Positions 52,087 through 61,488 of a DNA stretch of 64,000 nucleotides are shown piece by piece. Origin of the DNA: Nocardia terrae (GTDB lineage: Bacteria > Actinomycetota > Actinomycetes > Mycobacteriales > Mycobacteriaceae); assembly GCF_009760405.1 (NCBI RefSeq), contig NZ_WRPP01000001.1, positions 1,612,001-1,676,000 on the forward strand, read 5' to 3'. The position numbers and the translations under genes were made by a program. The notes beneath the pieces were generated by a model that saw nothing but the letters and a program-made list of their open reading frames with translations, was not told the origin of the DNA and did no database searches. Positions within the stretch are counted from its first letter, which is position 1; each line of letters starts with the position of its first letter.

Positions 52087-54603
52087 TCAACGCAAGCGGG
52101 GATCACCCTCGCCGAGCTCGGCGACGGGCATTTCCGGGGTGGGTCGACTCTGGACCGGTTGAGTCCGTGCGCGGGCAGCGCGTCGGATCTCGGCGGAGCG
52201 CCCTGGAGTGGGGTCCGCCAGCGCCCTCGTGGTGAAGGTGAACGGGGGTGCCTGCTGGCCGCTGACGAGGACGCGGGCGGCGGCGTGATGCACATCGAGG
52301 TGGGTCAGGTCGTGCTCGGACAGCCACGGGCTGGTGTGGCGGGCCAGGTCGCGGGCGTCCTCGGGTGAGGCGGAGAAGATCACTTTGTTGCGGGCGTTGG
52401 CCGAGATTCCCTCGCGCAACTCCCGCGAGAGCTGCCCCAAGTTCTGATGCGCCAGCGTCAGCGAACAGCGCAGGCCGCGGGCCTCGGCGAGCATGTCTTC
52501 CACAGGTGTGGACAAGTTGAGGAAGTTCTGGGCTTCGTCGAGCACCAGGGACGCGTCGGCGCGTTCACTGGTCGGTGTGGTGCTTCGCGCGGTGACCGCT
52601 TGCCAGGTGCGGGCTACCAGCAGCGATCCCATGAGCCGGGTGGTGTCGTCGCCGAGGGAGCCCTTGGGTAGGCGGGCCAGGCAGATGCCGCCGTTGTCGA
52701 GGACCTCGGTGAGGTCGACGGTGGACTCGCCGGCCGCGATCGCGGCGCGCACGAACGGCCGCAAAAGGACCGTGCGCAGCTTGTTGAGCAGCGGGCCGAC
52801 CACTTGAGCGCGGGCAGCGTCGGACAACTCGGCATACGCGTTCCAGAACCCGCGCAGCACCGGATCGTCCACGTCGCGGGTGACGCGGTCGAGGTTGGCT
52901 TCCCCGGTCAGCAGCCGCGCGAGATCGACCAGGGTGACCGTGCCCGGCCGCGCGCACAAGGTCCGCAATCCGGCCCGCAGGAGGTCGTCGGTGCGCGGCC
53001 CCCACCAGCGGGCGTAGATGCGGGAGAAGATCGTGGCCAGGTTCTCCACAGCCAAGTCCAAGCCCTCGACGGTGGTGTCGAGGGGGTTGATGCACGGCGG
53101 GCGAGCGGTGGAGTCGGCGTCGAACAGTACGACCTTGTCCGCCAACCGTTTTGGCAGGCGAGTGAGGATGTCGGTGACGAGGTCGCCTTTGGGGTCGATG
53201 ACGACTTGACCGCGTCCGGCCTCGGCGTCGGCGAGGATCCAATGCGCGAGCAGGGTGGATTTGCCGACGCCGGTCGCGCCGAGGATGTGGGTGTGGTGTC
53301 GGGCATCGGCCACCGCGAGCGCCACAGGGCGGCCGGTGCCGGAATCGGCGAGCCCGAGCGGTTTGGTGTGCGGACCGTCGATGGGGATGGCGGTGTCGGG
53401 GGCCAGGGTGCGTGCGCCCGCGCGGGGCAGGCCGGGCACGACCACGGTTTCGCCAGGCAGGTGCGCGATTCCGGCCAGTTCCGGGACCGACAGCAGATCC
53501 CCGCGCCCCAGCCAGCGCCCGGTCAGTGCGGCAACGGGTCGCCACCAGACGCGGCGGCGGTGATAGAAGTTGAGATCGGTGCACGAGGCGAACACCGCTG
53601 CCGCCGCGTGCGCGCGGCCCCGCGCGACCGCGCGGGCCCGGCGGCGCTGCGCGTGGTCGGCGTCGGCGGGCAGCTGCACGGCGGCGGCGTAGCGGATCAG
53701 CGTTTCCCAGTGCCCGCCACGGGTTTTGGTGATCGCTGCCCGGGTCTGGGTGGTGTCCTGCATCCGCGAGAAGCGGTCCTGCGCTCCCGGTTGTCGTGCG
53801 CGCGGTGAGCGGGCGGTGGAGCCTGGGCTGAACAGATCGAGTACCTCGACCGCCAGGCTTGAGGTGATCCGAACGAGCGCGGTGAGGATTCCGCCACGGT
53901 GCCCGGCGAGCACTCTGCGCACCCGGTGTCCGGTGATCGGGCGCGCGAGGATCTGCACGCACACGCTTTCTCCGAGGGCGAGATCGGTGGCGGCGGTGAG
54001 GATGTCGCGGGCGATGTCGATGCTGTCGTAGTCGGTGCGGATCGGAAACGATTCGGCGCGCCCCAACCGCAGCCGACCCACGACCAGCACCCGCCGAGAT
54101 CCCTTCGTGCAGGCGGGAAGTGGGAGCGTGGCGTATTCGAGGGTGCGGGTGCGTGCTCCCGGCCACGCCGAGGCCGCCGCGCGTTCGACCAACCCCGGTG
54201 GGACGCTGGCCGGTACCCACACAGCGAGGGTGATGCCGTCCTCGCCGGTGACCCGATACTCGAAGCTCAGATGCGGCTGCCCCAACAGCAGCCGCTTCCA
54301 CGCCGGACGCAGCAACCCGACCAGATGCGACCAGAACGCCTGCGCCGCATGAGCATCCATGGTCGGCGGGCACAACACCACGACCTGCCTCGCATCACGC
54401 GCCAGGCGCTCCCGCCGACCCCACCGCGCGACGGCGGCAAGGAGCAGACTCGCGGCCACGACGGCGACCACGACGGTCGCGGTGGTGGTGCCCGCCGCGA
54501 GCTCACTGGTGAGGCGGTCCAGCAGCCGGTGCGGGGGCAGCACTAGCCGCTCGATCCGATCCGGCACCGGCATCTGCAGCGTGGGGGTGACGGGGGCGGT
54601 CAT
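52087..54603 (-). CDS. VirD4/TraG-like type IV coupling protein
   Basis: The 838-residue protein has one N-terminal membrane helix (TATVVVAVVAASLLLAAVA). An FtsK/TraD-like ATPase core follows, with Walker A GATGVGKSTLLAHW at about 443, QVVIDPKGDLV, and Walker B DASLVLDEAQNFLNLS near 686. It should bring DNA to the channel. Its ATG overlaps the stop of the zinc-finger gene at 54603 (ATGA). Confidence 0.9.
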   Translation of the reverse strand: MTAPVTPTLQMPVPDRIERLVLPPHRLLDRLTSELAAGTTTATVVVAVVAASLLLAAVARWGRRERLARDARQVVVLCPPTMDAHAAQAFWSHLVGLLRPAWKRLLLGQPHLSFEYRVTGEDGITLAVWVPASVPPGLVERAAASAWPGARTRTLEYATLPLPACTKGSRRVLVVGRLRLGRAESFPIRTDYDSIDIARDILTAATDLALGESVCVQILARPITGHRVRRVLAGHRGGILTALVRITSSLAVEVLDLFSPGSTARSPRARQPGAQDRFSRMQDTTQTRAAITKTRGGHWETLIRYAAAVQLPADADHAQRRRARAVARGRAHAAAAVFASCTDLNFYHRRRVWWRPVAALTGRWLGRGDLLSVPELAGIAHLPGETVVVPGLPRAGARTLAPDTAIPIDGPHTKPLGLADSGTGRPVALAVADARHHTHILGATGVGKSTLLAHWILADAEAGRGQVVIDPKGDLVTDILTRLPKRLADKVVLFDADSTARPPCINPLDTTVEGLDLAVENLATIFSRIYARWWGPRTDDLLRAGLRTLCARPGTVTLVDLARLLTGEANLDRVTRDVDDPVLRGFWNAYAELSDAARAQVVGPLLNKLRTVLLRPFVRAAIAAGESTVDLTEVLDNGGICLARLPKGSLGDDTTRLMGSLLVARTWQAVTARSTTPTSERADASLVLDEAQNFLNLSTPVEDMLAEARGLRCSLTLAHQNLGQLSRELREGISANARNKVIFSASPEDARDLARHTSPWLSEHDLTHLDVHHAAARVLVSGQQAPPFTFTTRALADPTPGRSAEIRRAARARTQPVQSRPTPEMPVAELGEGDPRLR

Positions 54604-54917
54604 CACGGCCTGCCTTGCGGGCGGCGGCGAGTGCCGCAGCGGTGCCGGTGCGCGCCGACCCCGTCGCGCCCGTAGAACAGATGTGCCCGGACGTCGCCGG
54701 AGACGACCTCCGGCGCGAGGTGCCCTACATGCCAGCAGTCGTCGCTGTGGAAGCGGCACTGGTAGGCGTGCAGCGCGGATCCGGGGTAGCGGCCTCGCGC
54801 ATACTTGCGGGCGGTCTTGCGGCTGGCGAATCCTGCTTTGCCGCAGTGCTCACACATCCCGAGAAACCCGGTAGCGACCCGGTATTCGCGCGGGGCCTCG
54901 TGCGCCGGGGGCGTCAT
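54603..54917 (-). CDS. Small zinc-finger-like protein
   Basis: The 104-residue protein carries GMCEHCGKAGFASRKTARKY and YQCRFHSDDCWHVGHL, a Cys/His pattern of a zinc finger, and a basic tail. Both ends overlap neighbours by 4 or fewer bases (VirB4 upstream, coupling protein downstream), so it is tightly co-translated. Confidence 0.7.
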   Translation of the reverse strand: MTPPAHEAPREYRVATGFLGMCEHCGKAGFASRKTARKYARGRYPGSALHAYQCRFHSDDCWHVGHLAPEVVSGDVRAHLFYGRDGVGAHRHRCGTRRRPQGRP

Positions 54918-57900
54918 CACGCGGCCTCGGGCAGATCGAGGAACACATCGGTGTCCTCGTCGACACCGGTGGTGGTCTCGTTGGGGGCGAGGTCGTCCGG
55001 AGTGCCGGCGGGCTCGCCGGGCAGCTCGATGCCGAGGTCGTCGAGATCCTCGCCGGTGGCGAACTGCGGAGAAGTGGTGATCAAGCTGTCTTCGAAATCC
55101 GAAGCCAGCGAAGCGAACACGGTACGGTCGGTGCCGACCGCGAGCAGGCCCTGGCCGCGATCGGCGGCGAGCAGGAACCCGCGCTCACCATCGGAGAGCG
55201 CGAACGCCGCCGCGATCTCGTCGATGGCTTGGGGAGCCTGACGCAACAAGACCTGGGTGGCGGAGTTGGCCACGATCGCCTTACCCAGCTCCGTGGCCAG
55301 CACATCGGCGCAGTCCTGAGTCGCCACCGTCAGCCCGGCCCAGTGCTTGCGGAAGCTCTTGGCGGCACGGAACAGGAACTCCCCGCCCGCCTGCTGGCTC
55401 AGCATCCACCACGCCTCGTCCACCACGACCAGGCGCGGCCGTCGCAGGCCCGGGTTGGCCACCCGCCGCCAGGTCGCATCCAGCGCCAGCAGAGTACCGA
55501 GGGTCTTCAACTCGTCGGGCAGCTCGCGCAGGGAGAACACCACGAACGCGCCCTCGGGGGCGGTGGTGGTCTCGCCGTCGATCAGCCCGGCGAACGCGCC
55601 GTCGTGGACGAACGGCGAAAGCGCCTGCGCCAGCTCGGTACCGACGCTGGAGCCGCACACGCGCAGCTGCTCGGCCAGCACCGCCAGGGTCGGGGCCGGA
55701 CGGGTCCAGGTCGAGGGGTCCTCGGTGATTCCGGCGGCGGCGTAGGTGGCGATCAACGCGGTATCGAGCACCGCCCGCTGGGCCGGGGACTGTTCACCGA
55801 TCAGTACCCGGATCATGGTGTGCAGGAACAGCTTGCGGCGCGTGAGGGCGTCGGCCGGGGCGCTGCGGCGGCCGTCGGGACGGGTGTGCAATTCGAGATC
55901 GAACGGGTTCAATCGCACGCCCGCCGCCCCGAGCTGCAGATACGTTCCGCGAACCGCGTCGGCCAGGGGGCGGTATTCGTCTTCGGGGTCGATGACGATG
56001 GCCTCGATGCCGCGCATCAGCGACCGCAAGACCTCGGATTTGACGAAATAGCTCTTACCGGAGCCGCTTCGGCCCAGCACGACCATGTTGTGGTTGTGGA
56101 TGTCCTCGGCGAACCGATCCCAGAACACCAACCCCGAGGCGGCGTCGCGGCCGTAGAGCACGCCTTGCGGGCGGTGTGCGGTGACCGGATCGGCGACCGG
56201 CAACTGTGGGGAGGTGAACGGGAACGCCGCGGCGAGCGCGTCGGTGTCGAAGGTGCGACCCACCTTCACCGGGTCCAGGCCCAGCGGAAGCGTCGCGGTC
56301 CACGCGGCCACCGCGCGGTAGGTGAGGTGGCTGGTGTCCACGAGCAGGCTCGCCGCCAGGGCGCGCACCGCGGCGACTTCTTCGGCCAGTTCGGTTTCCG
56401 AGCTCGCGTGCACGCTCAGGTAGAGCCCGACCCGGAACAGGCGTCCCTCGCCGCGGGCCACCCGCGAGGAGAGATCGGCGGCGTCCTCGGCGGCCACCTC
56501 GAGCACGTCATCGGCCAGCAGCCCGTACGAGGCGTTGTGGCGCCGCGAGGACTCGAGGCGGGCTTGCTGGCGGCGCAGCCGGTTGGCGGCGGTGACCGGG
56601 TCGATCGGGTCGATGTGCAGTGACAGGTCCACGCGCCCGGGGTGCGCGAGCAGCGGAGCGAGCCAACCGCCGGCGACCTCGCGCGGGTAGCCGGTGACCG
56701 CGAGAGTCGCTACCCAGTCCGAGCCGACCTCGACATGGCGGGCACCCACACCCAGCGACTGCGGCGCGAACCGTGACGACGTTCCGAACCGGATGCGCCC
56801 CAACAGCTTCCGGCGACGCCGCTCGGCGACGACCACACCCGGCGTTTCCTTCGGGTCGGCAACGGTGGTGGCGGTGTCGGTGGTGCTGGCTGTGGTGATG
56901 ACGGCGTCGGGGGCGGCGATGTCGGCCGAATGCGGGACCAGGCTGCCAGGGTTAGTGGATGAGGCCAGGATCGCGGTCGCCTGGGCGTCATCGAGAGCGG
57001 TGACAGCGACACCGAGCGGATTCAGCAGGTCGGTGGCCTCGGCGACACGGCGCAGCAGCCGGGTCTCAGCCGCGCGGCGCGCGGCGGCCGACACCTCCCG
57101 GGCAGCGCGCCGACCACTCGGCAGCAGCGCGGCGGCCAGTGTGCGCGCCGACGGCCCGGCCAGGCCGGGGCTTGCGGCGGTGACATTGTGGTGGGGTTCG
57201 CGCCACACCAGCAGCACCTGCCGGTGCAGCAGATCCTCGGTGACCGCGAGCTCGGTCAAGAATCGAGCGTGATCGGTGGCAGCCTCGGCCAGCTCCGGCG
57301 ACATGTCAGCGGCGGCCGACTGCAACGTGGTGATGCGGCCGGTCAAGTCCAGGCGGGTGGAGCGGATGAGAATCTGCACCGGCTGACGCAGCGAATGCAG
57401 CCAGCCACCCAGCTGGGCGACGAGTGCGGCCTGCTCCTCGAGGGTGCGCAAGGCGAGGTTGATGGTGGAAGCGACCGCCACCGCCGCCACGCCATCAGTG
57501 CCGAGGTCGACGATGCCGACTTCCCCGGCCGTGCTGATCTGCTGGGGCAGGTGTGCGGTGCTGGTTGTGATCGGTTGCTGGGCTGAGGATTTGGGTTCGC
57601 TGGTGGCGTGGGTGGTCAGCCAGCGCGGGGCCGCGGTGAGTCCGTGTGGGGCGGCGACGAGGCGGTGCGGGCGTACTCGGTGGCGGACTGCGGCGACCAC
57701 CAGCTGGTCACCGGAGAGGCCGTCGCGGCTGGTCAGCACCAGGCCGGTCATCAGCGCACCGATCGGAACCGCTGCGGCGGCGAACACCGGCGGTGCGACC
57801 AGGGTGCGGGTGAACAGCCACGCCGCGTACAAGGCGAGCGCGGTGACGGCGAGTATGGCGAGCTGGCGGGCGGTGAACGGACCGATCAGCTTGTCGCGGC

Positions 57901-57937
57901 GATCGACATCGGCGGGGATGCGGGCGGAGATGCTCAT
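54917..57937 (-). CDS. VirB4-type ATPase with fused N-terminal PrgI-like membrane domain
   Basis: The 1006-residue protein has two membrane helices (about 27-45 and 50-70) typical of PrgI, then a CagE/VirB4 middle part, then the ATPase core: Walker A VVLGRSGSGKSYFVKSEVLR near 621, AIVIDPEDEY, and Walker B RLVVVDEAWWMLSQQAGG near 836. VirB4 powers pilus assembly and substrate transfer at the inner membrane. The ATG overlaps the upstream VirB6-like stop. Confidence 0.92.
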   Translation of the reverse strand: MSISARIPADVDRRDKLIGPFTARQLAILAVTALALYAAWLFTRTLVAPPVFAAAAVPIGALMTGLVLTSRDGLSGDQLVVAAVRHRVRPHRLVAAPHGLTAAPRWLTTHATSEPKSSAQQPITTSTAHLPQQISTAGEVGIVDLGTDGVAAVAVASTINLALRTLEEQAALVAQLGGWLHSLRQPVQILIRSTRLDLTGRITTLQSAAADMSPELAEAATDHARFLTELAVTEDLLHRQVLLVWREPHHNVTAASPGLAGPSARTLAAALLPSGRRAAREVSAAARRAAETRLLRRVAEATDLLNPLGVAVTALDDAQATAILASSTNPGSLVPHSADIAAPDAVITTASTTDTATTVADPKETPGVVVAERRRRKLLGRIRFGTSSRFAPQSLGVGARHVEVGSDWVATLAVTGYPREVAGGWLAPLLAHPGRVDLSLHIDPIDPVTAANRLRRQQARLESSRRHNASYGLLADDVLEVAAEDAADLSSRVARGEGRLFRVGLYLSVHASSETELAEEVAAVRALAASLLVDTSHLTYRAVAAWTATLPLGLDPVKVGRTFDTDALAAAFPFTSPQLPVADPVTAHRPQGVLYGRDAASGLVFWDRFAEDIHNHNMVVLGRSGSGKSYFVKSEVLRSLMRGIEAIVIDPEDEYRPLADAVRGTYLQLGAAGVRLNPFDLELHTRPDGRRSAPADALTRRKLFLHTMIRVLIGEQSPAQRAVLDTALIATYAAAGITEDPSTWTRPAPTLAVLAEQLRVCGSSVGTELAQALSPFVHDGAFAGLIDGETTTAPEGAFVVFSLRELPDELKTLGTLLALDATWRRVANPGLRRPRLVVVDEAWWMLSQQAGGEFLFRAAKSFRKHWAGLTVATQDCADVLATELGKAIVANSATQVLLRQAPQAIDEIAAAFALSDGERGFLLAADRGQGLLAVGTDRTVFASLASDFEDSLITTSPQFATGEDLDDLGIELPGEPAGTPDDLAPNETTTGVDEDTDVFLDLPEAA

Positions 57938-59763
57938 TTCGAACCTTTTCCTGGGGTACGGCGGGGATTACGGCGGCGGACAGGGAGATCGGGTAGCGGC
58001 AGATGCAGCTGCCGCCCGGCCGAACCGGACACACGCGCGGGTGGCGGGGTCGCGGTGCGTGACGGTGGAGGTGTCGGCGTGCGTGGTGGTGAGCTACGCC
58101 GGACCTCGATCGGCAGCGGGTACTGGCCGCTGCGCGTCGGGCGGACCTTCGCGTACGGGTCCGGTGGAGTAAGCGCGGAGACGCTGTAGTCGAAGGCCAG
58201 CTGTTTGGGTTGCGGGCTCCGGGTGCCCGGAAGCGGCCTCGCAACCGGAGGCGTCGGCGGCGCAACGGGTTTGGGCACGCGCTGCACCGGGATGGGCAGC
58301 TGGTACTGGCCGTTTCGGCCCAGCACGGGAGTGGGGCCGAGGTTGACGCCGCCGTGGAACTGCGGCAGCGGCAACATCAACTGCTGGCCCTGGGGCGCGG
58401 CGACCGGGATCGACGCGGCATGCGGGATCCGAGGCTGGGGCGGGGGCGGCGGTACGACCCGGTGCACCCCTTGCAGCGGGAGCATCAGCTGGCCGCTCCG
58501 GGTGGCGCGCACCTTCGCGTACGGATCCGGTGGCAGCTTCGGGCCGCCGCTGGGCTTGGGTTTGGGAGGCGCGACGGCCGCGGACTTGCCGACGCTCTTG
58601 AGCAGACCCAGGGTCTTGTACATGACGAAGCTGCGCGCCAGTGAGGCCACCATGCCGCGGCCGTTGCCGATCTTGAGTACTGACAGCAGCCAGAATGGGA
58701 TCTTGAGCAGCAGCAGCGCCATCGCGTCGGCGACGATGATGGAGGGCAGCCCGTTGGGAGTGATGCCGAACCAGCTCCAGTTCTCGGCTAGGAAGACCCG
58801 CAGACCGACGACCAGCACCAGCGATTGCACGACTTGGATGGCCAGGCAGGCGCTGAAGGCGCGCCACCACCAGCGGGCGATCCCGTCGAGGCCGGGCAGG
58901 GCGTGGCACATCATCGCCAGCGGGGCCGCCGCGACGAGCACGACCGTGATCACCAGCCGGATCACCCACGTGATCAGCAGCAGCGTCAACACCACGATCA
59001 GGGCCAGCACGAGCAAGGTCGTGAACAGACTGTCGACGCTGCCCGCACCGACTTTCATCAGCGAGCGGAAAGCCGCTGCTGCGGAATCGGGGTCGACGCC
59101 GTCTCCGGCGACCGCGATGGTCAGGCCGTTGGCGAATTGAATCGCCTTGGTGGCCAGCAGCATGCTCATCGCGCCCGCGAGGAACCCCATGACCAGCCGA
59201 GGCAGCAGCTCGCGCCACCCCCACCGGGTTTGCAGGGTCTCATGCAGCATGAGCAGCACGCCCACGGCCATGACCACGAGCCCGTATGTGGCCACCATCA
59301 GCTGCCACGACGAGGACCACAACGCCCCCAGACGTGGCAGTTGGCTGGGTTCGGGCGTGGTCAGCAAGTGCTTGGACAGCAGTTCGAGGATCGGGTTGAA
59401 CGCCGAGGCGACCAGGCGGGAGAAGAACCCGTCGATCGCGCCCGCGACACACGCGGCGATGTCGGAGACGCCGCAATCGGATTCCTGCGAACCACCGCCG
59501 GAAGGCGACGGGCTGTAGGGGCGCTGGGGCGGGGTCGCCGGGGCCGGTACCCCGCTGGTGGCAGGCGGAGTCACCGTCGCGGGTGGGGGTGCCGTCGCGG
59601 GTGGGGTCGGTGTGGTCAGTGTCGGCGGGGCCGGGGTTGGTGTGGCGGGTTGCGCGCTGCCGATTGCGTTGCCGCACAGCAGGATCGCCGCCAGCGCGAG
59701 CGCCACGACCAGCGCCCGCTTCGCGGTCGGTGGTGCGATACCGGCCCGGTGTCGGGGGGCCAT
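57934..59763 (-). CDS. VirB6/TrbL-like channel protein with repeated C-terminal tail
   Basis: The 609-residue protein has a signal-like first helix, a Pro/Thr linker (about 40-95) and six or seven membrane helices (about 140-385), including LVMGFLAGAMSMLLATKAIQ and LVITVVLVAAAPLAMMCHAL. The last 200 residues are cytoplasmic or extracellular and Pro-rich, with about five copies of a GQxxLP motif. VirB6 proteins form the inner-membrane pore. Confidence 0.85.
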   Translation of the reverse strand: MAPRHRAGIAPPTAKRALVVALALAAILLCGNAIGSAQPATPTPAPPTLTTPTPPATAPPPATVTPPATSGVPAPATPPQRPYSPSPSGGGSQESDCGVSDIAACVAGAIDGFFSRLVASAFNPILELLSKHLLTTPEPSQLPRLGALWSSSWQLMVATYGLVVMAVGVLLMLHETLQTRWGWRELLPRLVMGFLAGAMSMLLATKAIQFANGLTIAVAGDGVDPDSAAAAFRSLMKVGAGSVDSLFTTLLVLALIVVLTLLLITWVIRLVITVVLVAAAPLAMMCHALPGLDGIARWWWRAFSACLAIQVVQSLVLVVGLRVFLAENWSWFGITPNGLPSIIVADAMALLLLKIPFWLLSVLKIGNGRGMVASLARSFVMYKTLGLLKSVGKSAAVAPPKPKPSGGPKLPPDPYAKVRATRSGQLMLPLQGVHRVVPPPPPQPRIPHAASIPVAAPQGQQLMLPLPQFHGGVNLGPTPVLGRNGQYQLPIPVQRVPKPVAPPTPPVARPLPGTRSPQPKQLAFDYSVSALTPPDPYAKVRPTRSGQYPLPIEVRRSSPPRTPTPPPSRTATPPPARVSGSAGRQLHLPLPDLPVRRRNPRRTPGKGSK

Positions 59764-59764
59764 C

Positions 59765-60139
59765 TCAGGCGCCCACGATCGACTTGAGCACGCCGACCAC
59801 GACCGGTGCCAGCATCGCCAGCGCGTACCCGAGGCACGCGGCCCGCAGTGCGACCTTGGCGCGTTCGACCTCGCCCGGGTCGCCGGAGCTGATCAGGTAG
59901 CGGGTGCCGCCGATGGTCAGGCACACCGTGGCGATCAGCGCGAGAATCCCGATCAGCCAGTTGCGCAGGTTGTTGAGTACGGTCTCGAAGGAGTCGGCCA
60001 CGGCCAGGACCGTCACCGCCTCGGCGCTGGCTGCGCCTGCCGCGGCGAGGACCACGGTGCCCGCGGCGAGGGCGACCGCTGTGCGGGCCAGGACGCGTCG
60101 AGTTCGGGGTGTGGTGTGGGGGGAGTGGGCTAGGCGCAT
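59765..60139 (-). CDS. VirB2/TrbC-type pilin
   Basis: The 124-residue protein has a signal peptide (cleavage near AASA-E, residue 39) and two helices (WLIGILALIATVCLTIGG and LGYALAMLAPVVVGVL) joined by the basic loop TRYLISSGDPGEVERAKVAL, as in actinobacterial TrbC/VirB2 pilins. A strong GGAGGTCAAGCG precedes the ATG at 60139. Confidence 0.85.
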   Translation of the reverse strand: MRLAHSPHTTPRTRRVLARTAVALAAGTVVLAAAGAASAEAVTVLAVADSFETVLNNLRNWLIGILALIATVCLTIGGTRYLISSGDPGEVERAKVALRAACLGYALAMLAPVVVGVLKSIVGA

Positions 60140-61053
60140 CGCTTGACCTCCGGGTGAGTCGGATGCGCGCAGACCTGCGAAGGTCTCGCGCACCCGGTAC
60201 TGGTGCCCGGAGACCCGGAAATCCCAGTGGCCGGCGAAACTTTCTTCTCAGTGGCGAGCGCGAACGCTGCAGAATCGAGTGCGGCGGCCTCGACGATGCT
60301 GGTGTGGCCGGACTCGGTCTCGCCGATCCGCTGCCGCAGCCATGTTCCGAGACGTGCCTCTGCACGCTTGCGCCGGATGACCAGCCAGTTGTTGGAGTTT
60401 GCTTGCTCGGACTTGCAACTGCGCAATGAACGCCTGCCCAGGCGGGTATCAGCAATCAGCGCGGCATCCTTGGCATCGATCACGCCCTCGACGACTGCCA
60501 GCGCCAGCAACGTCTCCAGATCTCCGTCAGTGCGCTGCGCGGGTATACCCGCTTCCTGGCGGGGGATCGGAGCCGTGGTGATCGCCTCGGCTTCTTCCCA
60601 CGCGCGTCCGCCCCGGTAGGCAGCCCAGCGCAGCGCACACCACACGCGGGTTGCGCGCAGGTTGATCCGCGGGATCTCTTCCACGAACCCGGCCAGCACG
60701 GCGGCTTCGGCTTCGGCACGTTCACCATCGATCCGGATCGCCAGCCGCGCGGCGGTCGCGGCCAGCATCGGCATCGCCAGCCCCGCGCAGACGAGCACCG
60801 CCTCGTCGCCCTGGCGGCGGGCCCAGGCGACCAACCACTGCCACACCACATCGACGTCCATCACCTCGAAGGACACCGAGGTGTCGAGCAACAAATGCGC
60901 CAGCCGCCCCCACGTCACCGGCGACTCCGGCAACGCGGCGGCGGCCTCGGCGCTCAGCGGCACCACGTCCTCGGCGATGCGGTCCAGACGCGCGATCACC
61001 GCCGACAGCGGAAGACGCGGATCCCTCGCATAAACACGGTCGCGAGAATTCAT
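60130..61053 (-). CDS. Hypothetical first gene of the transfer operon
   Basis: The 307-residue soluble protein is alpha-helical throughout (TWGRLAHLLLDTSVSFEVMD, DVVWQWLVAWARRQGDEAVL, RAEARLGTWLRQRIGETESG). It starts after AAGGAG and overlaps the pilin gene by 10 bp. It was not recognised. A regulatory or DNA-binding role would fit its place at the operon head. Confidence 0.65.
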   Translation of the reverse strand: MNSRDRVYARDPRLPLSAVIARLDRIAEDVVPLSAEAAAALPESPVTWGRLAHLLLDTSVSFEVMDVDVVWQWLVAWARRQGDEAVLVCAGLAMPMLAATAARLAIRIDGERAEAEAAVLAGFVEEIPRINLRATRVWCALRWAAYRGGRAWEEAEAITTAPIPRQEAGIPAQRTDGDLETLLALAVVEGVIDAKDAALIADTRLGRRSLRSCKSEQANSNNWLVIRRKRAEARLGTWLRQRIGETESGHTSIVEAAALDSAAFALATEKKVSPATGISGSPGTSTGCARPSQVCAHPTHPEVKRCA

Positions 61054-61132
61054 GAGAACCAACTCCTTGCATGGATGGAAATCGGGAAATCCGACCCAGC
61101 AAGGACAGCAAGACGAATACGCGAGAAATATG

Positions 61133-61182
61133 CGGAAAGTACACGAACCGCATTCGGAAAGCACACGGAAAGTACACGAACC
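61133..61182. repeat. Helically phased direct repeats between divergent operons
   Basis: CGGAAAGTACACGAACC occurs at 61133-61149 and 61166-61182, with a partial copy CGGAAAGCACA at 61155-61165. The starts are 22 and 11 bp apart, so all copies face the same side of the helix. They lie 80 bp upstream of the transfer operon start. The rest of the spacer 61,054-61,488 has no supported gene. Confidence 0.7.
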
Positions 61183-61488
61183 CTCGACGGCAGGGCGGAT
61201 TCACGCACGAGAAAGCCCGCTTAGTCGACCACCTGAGAAATCCCTCTACCAGGGGTTGTGTGTACATCGTGGATGTTTGGCGACGCTAACGACTGCTCGC
61301 ACCGCGACGGACGTCGAATCTCGAGAAAAACTCCAAAAATAGTTAGCGCGAATCTTCCTCGACCGCACGCATTGCCTTGAGTCGAAATCTGAGAAGAAAA
61401 TTGATTCGAGACTGTGGATGGATTTTCTTGGTTTAGGGACGCAGTACCGGGTGCAGGAGTATTCCGTCCTCACGAAGGGCCCTCACCC

